Shown piece by piece: positions 7,763 through 16,333 of a DNA stretch of 64,000 nucleotides. Source of the stretch: Streptomyces sp. HUAS CB01. Its GTDB lineage: Bacteria; Actinomycetota; Actinomycetes; Streptomycetales; Streptomycetaceae. The notes beneath the pieces are model-generated. The model saw nothing but the letters and a program-made list of their open reading frames with translations. It searched no databases and was not told the DNA's origin. The translations under genes and the position numbers were made by a program. Numbering within the stretch: position 1 is the stretch's first letter; each line of letters begins with the position of its first letter. Location: the NCBI RefSeq assembly GCF_030406905.1, contig NZ_CP129137.1:6169501-6233500 (forward strand), given 5' to 3'.

Positions 7763-7805
7763 TGGACCCAGTCCACCGTTATCCATAATGTGGACAGCAA
7801 TGTCC
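7763..7805. promoter_or_regulatory. Cluster of GGAC/GTCC dyads upstream of the leader peptide
   Basis: Just upstream of the leader ATG lie three dyads built from the same half-site: TGGAC-CCA-GTCCA (7763-7775), TCCA-TAATG-TGGA (7782-7794) and GGACA-GCAA-TGTCC (7792-7805). The last two share a half-site. Such spacing fits an operator overlapping the promoter of the sulfur operon. No matching regulator gene is in the window and the motif is not one I can assign. Confidence 0.4.
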
Positions 7806-8029
7806 CGCATCGCAAGACGGTGTGGGGTCGGTCACGCTGCTCCGCGGGCGGGCGGGGACGCGAGGGTCGGGCCGGCTGCCGGCCGGGCCCCGGAATCGCC
7901 CCGGCCCCTCCCCGCCGGGCCTTCACGGCCGGGGCTCCGGAGGCGGCCGGGCTCCGGCAGCGGCCAGGGCGCCGGGAGGGGCCCGGCGCGGGAGGGGCCG
8001 AGGACCCGGCGCCGCTCCGGACCCGGCGG

Positions 8030-8596
8030 TCAGCCGCGGGCGCCGGGCCAGGGGCCGGGGGTGGCGACCTCCGGCTCCTCCTCCACCTTGGTGTCGAAGA
8101 GCGTGTAGCCGCGGCGCAGGTAGTTGTCCATCGCGTACGGGCCGTCCTTGGAGCACGTGTGGAGCCAGACCCGCTTCGTCGGGGTGCGTCCCGGCCAGCG
8201 CTCCGCGAGGTCCCAGGCGCGAGCGGTGCCGTACGACAGCAGATGACCGCCGATCCGCCGGCCGCGGAAGGCCGGGATCAACCCGAAGTAGACGATCTCG
8301 ACCGCACCCTCTTCCTGGGCCTCCAGCTCGACGTACCCGGCGGGCGTGCCGCGCTCGTACGCCACCCACGTCTCGACGCCCGGCCTGGTCAGCGACTCCT
8401 CCCACTGCGCGTGGGTGAGCGCCAGCCGGTCCGTCCAGCGGATGTCCCCGCCGACCGCCGTGTAGAGGAAGCGGCTGAACTCGGGCGAGGGGACCTCGGC
8501 ACGCACGATCCGTACGTCTCCCGCGGGCTCGGCGGCGGGGCGCAGATCGGAGGGGGAGGTCTGCTCCAGGGACCACGTGGTCACAGTGATGCTCAT
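8030..8596 (-). CDS. GNAT-family N-acetyltransferase
   Basis: This is a 188-residue protein with the GNAT core. It contains AYERGTPAGYVELE (beta4), the acetyl-CoA loop region IPAFRGRRIGGHLL (an R-x2-R/G-x-G/H type motif), and a C-terminal YLRRGYTLFDT that fits beta5-alpha4. An ATG at 8596 is the first good start. It lies upstream of the sulfur leader in the same direction but is separated by a 290-bp gap with its own control elements, so I treat it as a separate unit. The substrate is unknown. Confidence 0.88.
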   Translation of the reverse strand: MSITVTTWSLEQTSPSDLRPAAEPAGDVRIVRAEVPSPEFSRFLYTAVGGDIRWTDRLALTHAQWEESLTRPGVETWVAYERGTPAGYVELEAQEEGAVEIVYFGLIPAFRGRRIGGHLLSYGTARAWDLAERWPGRTPTKRVWLHTCSKDGPYAMDNYLRRGYTLFDTKVEEEPEVATPGPWPGARG

Positions 8597-8745
8597 GGCC
8601 GCCAGGGAACCACGGGTGCCCGGCCCGGGACAAAGCGGACCCCTCCGGGGCCGGGCGGCGGATGGCGCGTCGCCCCGGGGCCGGTACGGGGCGCGGGGCG
8701 CGGCACCGTGCCCGGGCCGGTACGGGTGGCGCGGGACCCGGGCGC

Positions 8746-10128
8746 TCAGGCGGGCGGGATGTTCTGGTTGGCGTGGAGGAAGTTGTCCGGGTCGTACCGG
8801 CGCTTGACCTCCCGCAGCCGGTCGTAGTGGTCCCGGTACGTGGCCGTGACGCGCTCCGGGCCCTCGTCGGCGCCCACGAAGTTCACGTACGCGCCGCCCA
8901 TCGAGAACGGGTGGAGCGCGGTCCAGTAGTCGACCGCCCACTCCCTGATGAGCCCGGCGTTCGCCGGGTCCGGGTCGATGCCGGCGATGACCCCCGACCA
9001 GACGGCGTCGCGGTAGGCCCACGCGGTGTCGCCCGGGGCCACGTCGTGGGCGGCACCGTCCACGGGGTAGAGGTGCATCGTCGACAGCGGGGTCGGCAGG
9101 TTCTCCCCGTACTTCAGGTGCACGTCGACGGCGCCGTCCGCGATCCGGTCGAAGAAGTCGCCCCGCCAGTACCACTGGAGTCCCCTCGGTATCAGCCCGT
9201 CGAAGAGGGTCTGCAGCCCCGGGTAGGGCATCGGCGTCGCGAAGTGGAACAACGGCTGGGCCGGCTCGGTCACCGCGGCGAAGCCCTCGTCCAGCCCCGG
9301 CCGCTCCAGGTCGCCGGTCCGGCACCACACCACCCCGCACACCTTCCGTCCGTGGATCTCCTCGGGGAAGGGCGGCCCCGGCGGCACGGACAGCAGGGCG
9401 AAGAAGCCGTAGAGGTCCCGGGGCGCCTCCGGCAGGAACGCGCGGTACCAGTCCAGCACCTCGCGGGTGCTCTCCACCGGCCACACGGTGATCGCGACCC
9501 CCACCGTGTCCACCGGGTGGAGCCGGTACGTGAAGGAGGTGACGACGCCGAAGTTCCCGCCACCGCCGCGCAGGGCCCAGAACAGGTCGGGCCGCTCGTC
9601 CTCGGAGACCGTGACGAACGTGCCGTCGGCGAGCACGACGTCCGCGCCGATCAGATTGTCGGCCGTCAGCCCGTGGCGGCGGGTCAGATAGCCGTGACCG
9701 CCGCCGAGCGTCAGGCCGCCGGCACCCGTCGTCGACATGATGCCCGAGGGGGTGGCCAGCCCGAAGCCGTGACCCGCGTGGTCCAGGTCGCCGAGCACGG
9801 AGCCGCCGCCGACCCGAGCCGTGCGGGTCACAGGATCGACGCGCACCCAGCGCATCAGGGACAGATCGAGGGTGAGGGCGCCGTCCACCAGGCAGAGCCC
9901 GGGCCCGCTGTGGCCTCCGCCGCGTACGGCGAGCTCCAGGTCCCGCTCACGGGCGAACCTGACGGTCCGCATCACGTCGGCCGCGTCCACGCACCGGGCG
10001 AACGCGGCCGGACGCCGGTCGATCATCGCGTTGTAGATCGCCCGGGTCTCGTCGTACTCGGGGTCCTGCGGACCCACCACCGGCCCACGCAGGGCCTCAC
10101 GCAGCGCATCGAGAGCGGCGCTGTCCAT
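8746..10128 (-). CDS. FAD-linked oxidoreductase, berberine-bridge (BBE) type
   Basis: This 460-residue protein has an FAD_binding_4 (PCMH) domain (about residues 35-215) and a C-terminal BBE domain ending RRYDPDNFLHANQNIPPA, where the YDPxNxFxxNxNI signature is clear. His73 in RGGGHSGPG is the usual site of 8-alpha-histidyl FAD attachment. The cysteine needed for the second (6-S-cysteinyl) link is not seen in the stretch ATPSGIMSTTGAGGL, so a single covalent bond is likely. Such enzymes oxidise sugars, alkaloids or polyketides; the substrate here is unknown. The ATG has GAGGAG upstream. It appears monocistronic. Confidence 0.93.
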   Translation of the reverse strand: MDSAALDALREALRGPVVGPQDPEYDETRAIYNAMIDRRPAAFARCVDAADVMRTVRFARERDLELAVRGGGHSGPGLCLVDGALTLDLSLMRWVRVDPVTRTARVGGGSVLGDLDHAGHGFGLATPSGIMSTTGAGGLTLGGGHGYLTRRHGLTADNLIGADVVLADGTFVTVSEDERPDLFWALRGGGGNFGVVTSFTYRLHPVDTVGVAITVWPVESTREVLDWYRAFLPEAPRDLYGFFALLSVPPGPPFPEEIHGRKVCGVVWCRTGDLERPGLDEGFAAVTEPAQPLFHFATPMPYPGLQTLFDGLIPRGLQWYWRGDFFDRIADGAVDVHLKYGENLPTPLSTMHLYPVDGAAHDVAPGDTAWAYRDAVWSGVIAGIDPDPANAGLIREWAVDYWTALHPFSMGGAYVNFVGADEGPERVTATYRDHYDRLREVKRRYDPDNFLHANQNIPPA

Positions 10129-10391
10129 GTGAACTCCTCGGGGGGCGCGCGCCCGGCTCCCATCCCCCTGACCTCCGGCCCCACCGGTCGCACTCTGGAT
10201 CAGGTGGGCGCACCCCGCACGTCCGTCCCGCACGGTCCTGCGGGGGCGTCGGCAGAGCCCGTCGGCGGCCTTACGGGCGCCTCAGGGCCGACATCCTCAG
10301 CCTGGCACCCGGCCCCTGCACCCGCAACGCGTCAGCCGGCGCGCGTGCCGCGGCCCGACCCGGTCCCGGACCGCTACCGCGTCCCGGATCG
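10129..10391. other. Intergenic stretch with short direct repeats
   Basis: This 263-bp gap between two minus-strand genes holds no plausible ORF. Near its right end the unit CGCTACCGCGTCCCGG occurs twice back to back (about 10372-10405), running into the last codons of the regulator. No clear terminator was seen. Confidence 0.5.
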
Positions 10392-11687
10392 CTACCGCGT
10401 CCCGGTCCCGGACCGGGCCCGCGCCGCGGCGACGGCCGGGGCCGAGGAGTGCGGGAGCAGGTCCCCGGGGTGGGCGGGGCGCACGATCTCCACGTCGACC
10501 TCGTCGGTGAAGCGGTACGGGCGGTGCGCCAGCACACCCGACAGGTAGCGCCTCACACGTGACATTTCAGCGCGCACCGTGACCGTGCGCGTCGGGTCGC
10601 CGAACACGTCGCCCGCGAGCTCCGCGGCCGTACGCCCCTGCGGATGCACGGCCAGTACGTACAGCAGTTCGGCGTGGCGGGGACTCAGCTCCTGGGTCCA
10701 GCTGCCGGCGGGACCGTAGACCGCGACCGTCCAGCGGCGGGCACGGCTCAGATCCAGGACGACCCGCCCCCCGGACTCCGACGGCCGCGACTCGTCGGGG
10801 CGCACCAACCACCCCCCGGGCAGCGGTTCCACGGTGCACATGCCCAGCGACGGGAGCCACACCCGGCCCGCGCGGAACGACTTGGGCAGCGGCAGCCGGT
10901 CGACCGGCGCCATTCCGGTGACCGCGGCCGTCCAGCCGTGCACGTCCACGGCGAGCGCCCGGCCGCCGACCCGGCACAGGATCGGCGCCGCGACCGAGCG
11001 GAGCCGTTCGATCTGCCGCAGATGACGGCCCCGCAGCTCCGCCTCGGCGAGCTGCGCCACCGATCTGACGAGCGCGAGGGTCGCCGGATGGAAACTGGAC
11101 GCGGGGCCGCTGACGTCGACGATGCCCAGCAGCCGTCCGTCGCGCGGGTCCTGGACCGGCGCGGCCGCGCAGGTCCAGTTGTGCAGGGTGTGCACGAAGT
11201 GCTCGGCCGAGTGGACCTGCACCGGGCGCCGGGCCGCGAGTGCGGTACCGATGGCGTTGGTGCCGGTGCTGTCCTCGCTCCAGGCCGCACCCTCCTCCAG
11301 GCAGATGGTGCCGGCCTGCCGGAGCACGCCCGCGTTCCCCTCCCGCCACAGCACCCGGCCCTGACAGTCCGTCACCACCATGATCTGGAGGGACGCGTCG
11401 GCGATCGCGGTGAGGCCGCCGCTCAGCGTGTGCATCACCTCGCCGAGCACGGTCGACCTCCTCCGGTGCTCCAGCTCGTCGCGCTCCAGCAGCACGCTGC
11501 TCGTGGAACGGTCGGGGTCCAGCCCGAGTCGCAGCATCCGCTGCCAGGACGCGTCGATGACCGGCCGGGGCGGGATCGGCGGGCGCCGCCCCGCCAGCGT
11601 CGCCGCATGGACCTGATGCAGCACATGGGCCGCGTGCGCGGCGTCCGCGGCGCTCAGCCGTGAGATGTCCAGAGCCGTGTTCCTCAT
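10392..11687 (-). CDS. GAF-domain transcriptional regulator (AcoR-like sensor, winged-helix C-terminus)
   Basis: This is a 431-residue regulator. Residues about 70-220 form a GAF sensor typical of AcoR-type activators (EDSTGTNAIGTAL and AVQDPRDGRLLGIVDVSGP are near-diagnostic). The C-terminal 90 residues (SPRHAELLYVLAVHPQG, TVTVRAEMSRVRRYL) resemble an OmpR-like winged helix. There is no sigma-54 AAA+ domain, as is usual for actinobacterial members. The ATG has GGGGAC upstream. The adjacent FAD oxidoreductase gene in the same direction is a possible target, but no operator was identified. Confidence 0.88.
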   Translation of the reverse strand: MRNTALDISRLSAADAAHAAHVLHQVHAATLAGRRPPIPPRPVIDASWQRMLRLGLDPDRSTSSVLLERDELEHRRRSTVLGEVMHTLSGGLTAIADASLQIMVVTDCQGRVLWREGNAGVLRQAGTICLEEGAAWSEDSTGTNAIGTALAARRPVQVHSAEHFVHTLHNWTCAAAPVQDPRDGRLLGIVDVSGPASSFHPATLALVRSVAQLAEAELRGRHLRQIERLRSVAAPILCRVGGRALAVDVHGWTAAVTGMAPVDRLPLPKSFRAGRVWLPSLGMCTVEPLPGGWLVRPDESRPSESGGRVVLDLSRARRWTVAVYGPAGSWTQELSPRHAELLYVLAVHPQGRTAAELAGDVFGDPTRTVTVRAEMSRVRRYLSGVLAHRPYRFTDEVDVEIVRPAHPGDLLPHSSAPAVAAARARSGTGTR

Positions 11688-12121
11688 CGGAAGTCCCCAG
11701 CCGTCGTCGGCGCCGTGTGGTGCGGGTCGGAAGTGCGTGTGGTGCGGGTCGGTCGCGTGCGTGTGGTGCGGGTCGGTCGCGTGCGTGGTGCGGGTCGGTC
11801 TGAGCGTGGTGCGGGTCCGGCGTCCGCCGGTGCTGCGGGAGCGGTCGTGCCGTATCGGTTCTGCTCGGTGCGCGAGCGACCGCGGACCGTCCGGAACCAT
11901 CGTGCCGCCCCCGTCCCGACCAGTGAGCGGAGTTCGGACATCTTCTGCAACGGTCTGCAACTCTGGCCAACGACCCACGGGTGGGTGAAGGTGACATGAG
12001 CGGAGGGTGGTGCCGTGTCGGCGCAGCACCACCCCCCGCTTTCGCGCAGGTCAGCCCCGTTCGACGCCGCCGCGGACACCGACGGTGCATGGGAGCTGCC
12101 ACCGGCGCGCGGTGGCGCCGT
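11688..12121. repeat. 434-bp gap with imperfect tandem repeats of GTGGTGCGGGTCGG
   Basis: Between about 11716 and 11820 the core GTGGTGCGGGTCGG occurs five times at 21-24 bp spacing, with the last copies decaying (GGTCCGG). On the minus strand this lies in the 5' region of the GAF regulator, 30-130 bp upstream of its start, so it would be transcribed leader or promoter DNA. The remainder (11821-12121) contains no convincing gene, only runs of divergent codon-like sequence. Confidence 0.7.
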
Positions 12122-13795
12122 TCACACCTCCACGCGCGCCCGTTCCACCACCGCCGCCTGGTTCAGCCCGTACGGCAGCGTCCCGAACGCCGCCCCCCAG
12201 TCACCGCCCAGCCGCGAGGCACAGAACGCGTCCGCGACCTCCGGCGGTGCCCAGCGCACCAGCAGCGACCCCTGCAGCACCAACGCCATCCGCTCGGCCA
12301 GCCGCCGCGCCCGCACCTCCGCCGACCCGAGATCCGCCAGCTCCGTCAGCATCCCCTTGATCGCTCCGTCCAGCCGGTGGTCGGCACCCCGGGCCAGGCC
12401 CACCTCCCGGAGGAAGGCGTCCAGGGGCGGCATGTCCCTCCCGCCCCGGCCGGCCGTACGGGGCGCGCCCCGCAGCGCCCGCAGCACGTCCAGCGCCTGG
12501 ATGTTGCCCGACCCCTCCCACACGGAGTTGAGCGGCGACTCCCGCAGCAGCCGCGGCATCCCCGACTCCTCCACGTAGCCGTTCCCGCCCAGACACTCCA
12601 GCGCCTCCGCCACGACCGGCGTACACCGCTTGGTGACCCAGTACTTGGCCGCCGGCACCGCGAGCCGCAGCAGGGCCCGCTCCGACTCCGAGCCCTCACC
12701 GGCGGCGTCGTACGCCGCGGCCAGCCGCATTCCCAGCACCGTCGCCGCCTCCGACTCCAGCGCCAGATCGGCCAGAACGTTGCGCATCAGCGGCTTGTCG
12801 GCGAGCGGGCCCCCGAACGCGCTCCGGTACGAGGCGTGGTGCACGGCCTGCGCCACCGACTGCCGCATCAGGGCCGCCGAACCGAGCACGCAGTCCAGCC
12901 GGGTGGCCGCCACCATCCCGATGATGGTGCGCACCCCGCTCCCCTCCTCGCCGACCCGGCGCGCCCAGGTCCCGGAGAACTCCACCTCGGCCGACGCGTT
13001 CGACCGGTTGCCCAGCTTGTCCTTCAGCCGCTGGATCGCGAACACGTTCCGCGTCCCGTCGTCCAGCACCCGCGGCACGAGGAAGCACGTCAGCCCACCG
13101 GGCGCCTGGGCCAGCACCAGGAAACCGTCGCTCATCGGCGCCGAGCAGAACCACTTGTGCCCGGTCAGCTCGTACTCCGAGGCCGCGGCCAGCGGCACGG
13201 CCCGGGTCGTGATCGCGCGGACGTCGCTGCCTCCCTGCTTCTCCGTCATGCCCATCCCGAACAGCACGCCGGGCTTCCGCGCGGCCGGCCGGAGCTCCTG
13301 TGCGTACACGTCGGACGTCAGCCTCGGCTCCCACTCCGCGGCGAGGTCCGGGTCGGTGCGCAGCGTGGGCACCGCGGCGTGCGTCATCGACACCGGGCAG
13401 CCGTGCCCGGCCTCCGCCTGCGACCACACCAGGAACCCGGCCGCGCGCCGCACGTGCCCGCCGGGCCGTCCCCAGGCGTTCGTCAGCCCGGAGGTGACGG
13501 CCTTGCCGAGCAGCCGGTGCCATGCCGGATGGAAGTCGACCTCGTCGATCCGGTTGCCGTACCGGTCGTGCGTGCGCAGCACCGGCGGGTTCGTGTCGGC
13601 CTGGACCGCCCAGCGCTGCGCCTGGGCAGAACCGGCGGCCCTGCCGAGCTCCGCCAGCTCCCGCCGCGCCGCGTCGTGGACCCCCGGGTCGAGGTGCCGC
13701 TCGACCGCCTCGGCCAGCGCACGGTCCGCGGAGAACACGTCGTACGCCACCAGGGGCGGAGGCTGGTTGGTCACGGTGTGGGTGCTGGTCGCCAT
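12122..13795 (-). CDS. AidB-like acyl-CoA dehydrogenase family protein
   Basis: This 557-residue flavoprotein matches the isovaleryl-CoA dehydrogenase/AidB group: FGMGMTEKQGGSDVRA, YELTGHKWFCSAPMSD and LGGNGYVEESGMPRLLRESPLNSVWEGSGN are hallmark blocks. AidB-type proteins bind DNA and FAD and are linked to alkylation stress; acyl-CoA oxidation is an alternative role. The ATG at 13795 leaves a normal N-terminus (TNQPPPLVAYDVF). It is divergent from the BrkB gene with only 17 bp between start codons, so their promoters must overlap each other's coding ends. Confidence 0.93.
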   Translation of the reverse strand: MATSTHTVTNQPPPLVAYDVFSADRALAEAVERHLDPGVHDAARRELAELGRAAGSAQAQRWAVQADTNPPVLRTHDRYGNRIDEVDFHPAWHRLLGKAVTSGLTNAWGRPGGHVRRAAGFLVWSQAEAGHGCPVSMTHAAVPTLRTDPDLAAEWEPRLTSDVYAQELRPAARKPGVLFGMGMTEKQGGSDVRAITTRAVPLAAASEYELTGHKWFCSAPMSDGFLVLAQAPGGLTCFLVPRVLDDGTRNVFAIQRLKDKLGNRSNASAEVEFSGTWARRVGEEGSGVRTIIGMVAATRLDCVLGSAALMRQSVAQAVHHASYRSAFGGPLADKPLMRNVLADLALESEAATVLGMRLAAAYDAAGEGSESERALLRLAVPAAKYWVTKRCTPVVAEALECLGGNGYVEESGMPRLLRESPLNSVWEGSGNIQALDVLRALRGAPRTAGRGGRDMPPLDAFLREVGLARGADHRLDGAIKGMLTELADLGSAEVRARRLAERMALVLQGSLLVRWAPPEVADAFCASRLGGDWGAAFGTLPYGLNQAAVVERARVEV

Positions 13796-13812
13796 GCCGA
13801 TACGGTAAGGAG

Positions 13813-15030
13813 GTGCAGGCAGCAAACGAAACACCCGACCGGCCCGCCGGCCGGCTCCACCGGGCCCGAGTCCTCTACCGCAACGTCTCCAAGCGGAAGC
13901 TCGCCTGGCTGCTGCTGAAGGACACGGTCAATTCGTGCATCGAGTACCGGATCCTGGGGCTGGCGGCCGAGGCCGCGTTCTTCACCCTGCTGTCCCTGCC
14001 GCCGCTGATGCTCGGCATGCTCGGCCTCCTCGGCTACGTCGACGACTGGACCAGCACCACCACCGTCGCCTCCATCCAGGAGAACATCCTCCGCGCCGCA
14101 GGCACCGTCCTGTCCGACCGGGGCGTCAACGATATCGCCAAACCCCTGCTGGAGGACGTCACCCGCGGCGGCCGTCCCGACGTCATCTCCCTCGGCTTCG
14201 CGATCGCCCTGTGGTCCGGCTCCCGCGCGGTGAACGTCTTCATCGACACCATCACCGTGATGTACGGACTCGACGGCCAGCGCGGCATCGTCGCCACCCG
14301 GCTGCTGGCGTTCCTGCTCTACCTGATCGCGCTGCTGATCGGCGCCGTCGTACTGCCGCTCGCCGTGGTCGGCCCGGACCGGGTCGTCGAGTTCGTGCCG
14401 TTCGGCGCGGACCTCGTCAGCGTCCTGTACTGGCCGGTGGTGATCCTGCTGTCCGTCGCCTTCCTCACCACGCTGTACCACGTGTCCGTGCCGGTCCGCT
14501 CGCCCTGGGTGGAGGACATCCCGGGCGCACTGGTGGCCCTCGGCATGTGGTTCCTCGGAAGCTTCCTGCTGCGCATCTATCTGACCAGCACCGTCGAGGG
14601 CCCCACCATCTACGGCTCCCTCGCCGCGCCCATCGCCGTGCTGCTGTGGATCGGCATCTCGGCGTTCGCGGTCCTCGTCGGCGCCGCCGTCAACGCCGCC
14701 ATCGACCGGGTCTGGCCGTCGGTCGCCACGGCCGCCGCCCGCGCCGCGAACCAGCGCGTACGGGCCGCCCACGCCGCCGAGCTGGTCGCCCGCGCCCGGG
14801 CGGCGGAGGAGGAGAGCGAGGACGGGGAGGAGGGCGGGGACATGCCCTCGGAGTTCCCCGAGCGCTGGTCGAAGTTCCTGCCGCCGGACGACGTGAGGTC
14901 ACGGCTGCAGGGGAGCCGGGAGCATCGCGACAAGGACAGCCGGGACCCTCGTGGAAAGGACAGCCGGGACCCTCGTGGAAAGGGCGACCGGGACCCTCAT
15001 GACAAGGACAAGGGTGAGCAGAAGCTCTGA
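13813..15030 (+). CDS. YihY/BrkB-family inner membrane protein
   Basis: This 405-residue membrane protein has the BrkB fold: an N-terminal amphipathic stretch ([20 protein letters not shown]), then about six membrane segments between residues 50 and 320, and a charged cytoplasmic tail. The tail ends in three imperfect copies of a KDSRDPRG unit encoded by a 24-bp DNA repeat. The family has no established transport substrate. The GTG start has AAGGAGG overlapping it rather than upstream, and TACGGT lies six bases before it, so a leaderless transcript is plausible. Confidence 0.9.
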   Translation: MQAANETPDRPAGRLHRARVLYRNVSKRKLAWLLLKDTVNSCIEYRILGLAAEAAFFTLLSLPPLMLGMLGLLGYVDDWTSTTTVASIQENILRAAGTVLSDRGVNDIAKPLLEDVTRGGRPDVISLGFAIALWSGSRAVNVFIDTITVMYGLDGQRGIVATRLLAFLLYLIALLIGAVVLPLAVVGPDRVVEFVPFGADLVSVLYWPVVILLSVAFLTTLYHVSVPVRSPWVEDIPGALVALGMWFLGSFLLRIYLTSTVEGPTIYGSLAAPIAVLLWIGISAFAVLVGAAVNAAIDRVWPSVATAAARAANQRVRAAHAAELVARARAAEEESEDGEEGGDMPSEFPERWSKFLPPDDVRSRLQGSREHRDKDSRDPRGKDSRDPRGKGDRDPHDKDKGEQKL

Positions 15031-15077
15031 CACTCCGGGGCAGCGGGACCACCGGGGCATGTCCTAGCCTCGACAGC

Positions 15078-15824
15078 ATGTACGCGGAAAGGGCTTCGCT
15101 GCTGGACGGCGCCGTCGTCTGGCACAACGAGCCCGGCCCGGGCCCGGCCGTGCCGGTCCTGCCCGACGGCTGCATGGACCTGCTGTGGACCGGCGGCCGG
15201 CTGCTGGTCGCCGGACCCGACACCCACGCGCAGCCGTCCGAGGGCACGCGGGCGGCCTACGCCGGCCTACGCTTCCCGCCCGGTGCCGCACCCGCCTTCT
15301 TCGGCGTCCCCGCGCACGAACTGCGCGACCTGCGCGTCGACCTCGCGGACGTCTGGCCCGCCCGGCGGGTGCGCGCGCTGGCGGACCGGGTCACCGACGC
15401 GCCGGACCGGGCCGCCGCGCTGGAGGCCGTGGCACTGCGGCACGCGCTGGACACACCGCCTCCCGACCCGTTGCTGCGGGCCGTCGCGCAGGGACTGGAC
15501 GCGGGCGGGACCGTCGCGGCGACCGCCGCCGCCGTCGGTCTGGGCACCCGTCAACTGCACCGCCGCTCCCTGGACGCCTTCGGCTACGGACCGAAGACCC
15601 TCGCCAGGGTGCTGCGGCTGCAACGCGCTCTCGCCCTCGTACGGGACGGCGTGCCCTACGCCGAGGCGGCCGTGGCCACTGGCTGCTCCGACCAGGCGCA
15701 CCTCGCGCGCGAGATGCGGGACCTGGCCGGGCTCACCCTCGGGCGCTACGCGGAGCTGACCGCCGCGTCCCGGTTCGCGAACAGCGACACTCCCGCGCCG
15801 TCCGGGTCGAGGACGACCGCGTAG
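15078..15824 (+). CDS. AraC-family transcriptional regulator
   Basis: This 248-residue protein has an N-terminal ligand-type domain ([23 protein letters not shown]) and a C-terminal AraC double helix-turn-helix (residues about 145-235; [21 protein letters not shown], then [20 protein letters not shown]). The last 26 codons overlap the end of the oppositely oriented VOC gene. TAGCCT sits seven bases before the ATG and no ribosome site is seen, compatible with a leaderless message. Confidence 0.9.
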   Translation: MYAERASLLDGAVVWHNEPGPGPAVPVLPDGCMDLLWTGGRLLVAGPDTHAQPSEGTRAAYAGLRFPPGAAPAFFGVPAHELRDLRVDLADVWPARRVRALADRVTDAPDRAAALEAVALRHALDTPPPDPLLRAVAQGLDAGGTVAATAAAVGLGTRQLHRRSLDAFGYGPKTLARVLRLQRALALVRDGVPYAEAAVATGCSDQAHLAREMRDLAGLTLGRYAELTAASRFANSDTPAPSGSRTTA

Positions 15825-16156
15825 CGCTGCCCCCAGTCCGCGTCCCAGGGGGCGAGGTGGCCACGATGTCCCGCCCCGACGAGCTCTTCGTACATCTTGT
15901 CCACCTCGGCGGGGCCGTCGCAGAGGAAGGCGAGCCCCACCCGGTCCCCGCCCTCGGGGCGCGTCCAGCCCGGGTCGAAGGAGCGGATGGTCTCCTCGGT
16001 GTCGAACAGCACGCGCGGCCCACCCGGCAGCACGGCCTCGACGTGCGGCGCGGACTCGGCCCCCTCGGGGATGTCCAGGCCGAGCAGACGGTAGAAGGCG
16101 AGCGAGGCGGCCATGTCGGAGACGACCAGGCCGACGGCATCGAGTCGTGGAGTCAT
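15746..16156 (-). CDS. VOC-family (glyoxalase/bleomycin-resistance-like) protein
   Basis: This 136-residue single-domain VOC protein has the typical opening [22 protein letters not shown] and closing [16 protein letters not shown]. Metal-ligand residues cannot be assigned with confidence. It converges on the AraC-type gene, overlapping it by 79 bp (15746-15824). The pairing suggests, but does not show, that the regulator acts on it. Confidence 0.88.
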   Translation of the reverse strand: MTPRLDAVGLVVSDMAASLAFYRLLGLDIPEGAESAPHVEAVLPGGPRVLFDTEETIRSFDPGWTRPEGGDRVGLAFLCDGPAEVDKMYEELVGAGHRGHLAPWDADWGQRYAVVLDPDGAGVSLFANRDAAVSSA

Positions 16157-16333
16157 GCGGCCACCGTAGGACGGTCGGCGCGGCGGCGTCTTGAAGGAAT
16201 CGGACGTCGTTGGGGACGTCGCCGGCCCCGCGCCGCCCGTCCCGCCGGGGCCGGCGCGACATGGCTCGGGGCGTCACGGATTCGTAAGGACGCCCGCGCG
16301 CACCCGGGGCCCCGCGCGGAGAAGACTGGGGCC

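Noticed and set aside
11716..11820. Repeat block considered as a CRISPR or iteron origin
   Set aside because: Core repeats are imperfect and only 7-10 bp apart, with no replication gene or AT-rich unwinding region nearby.
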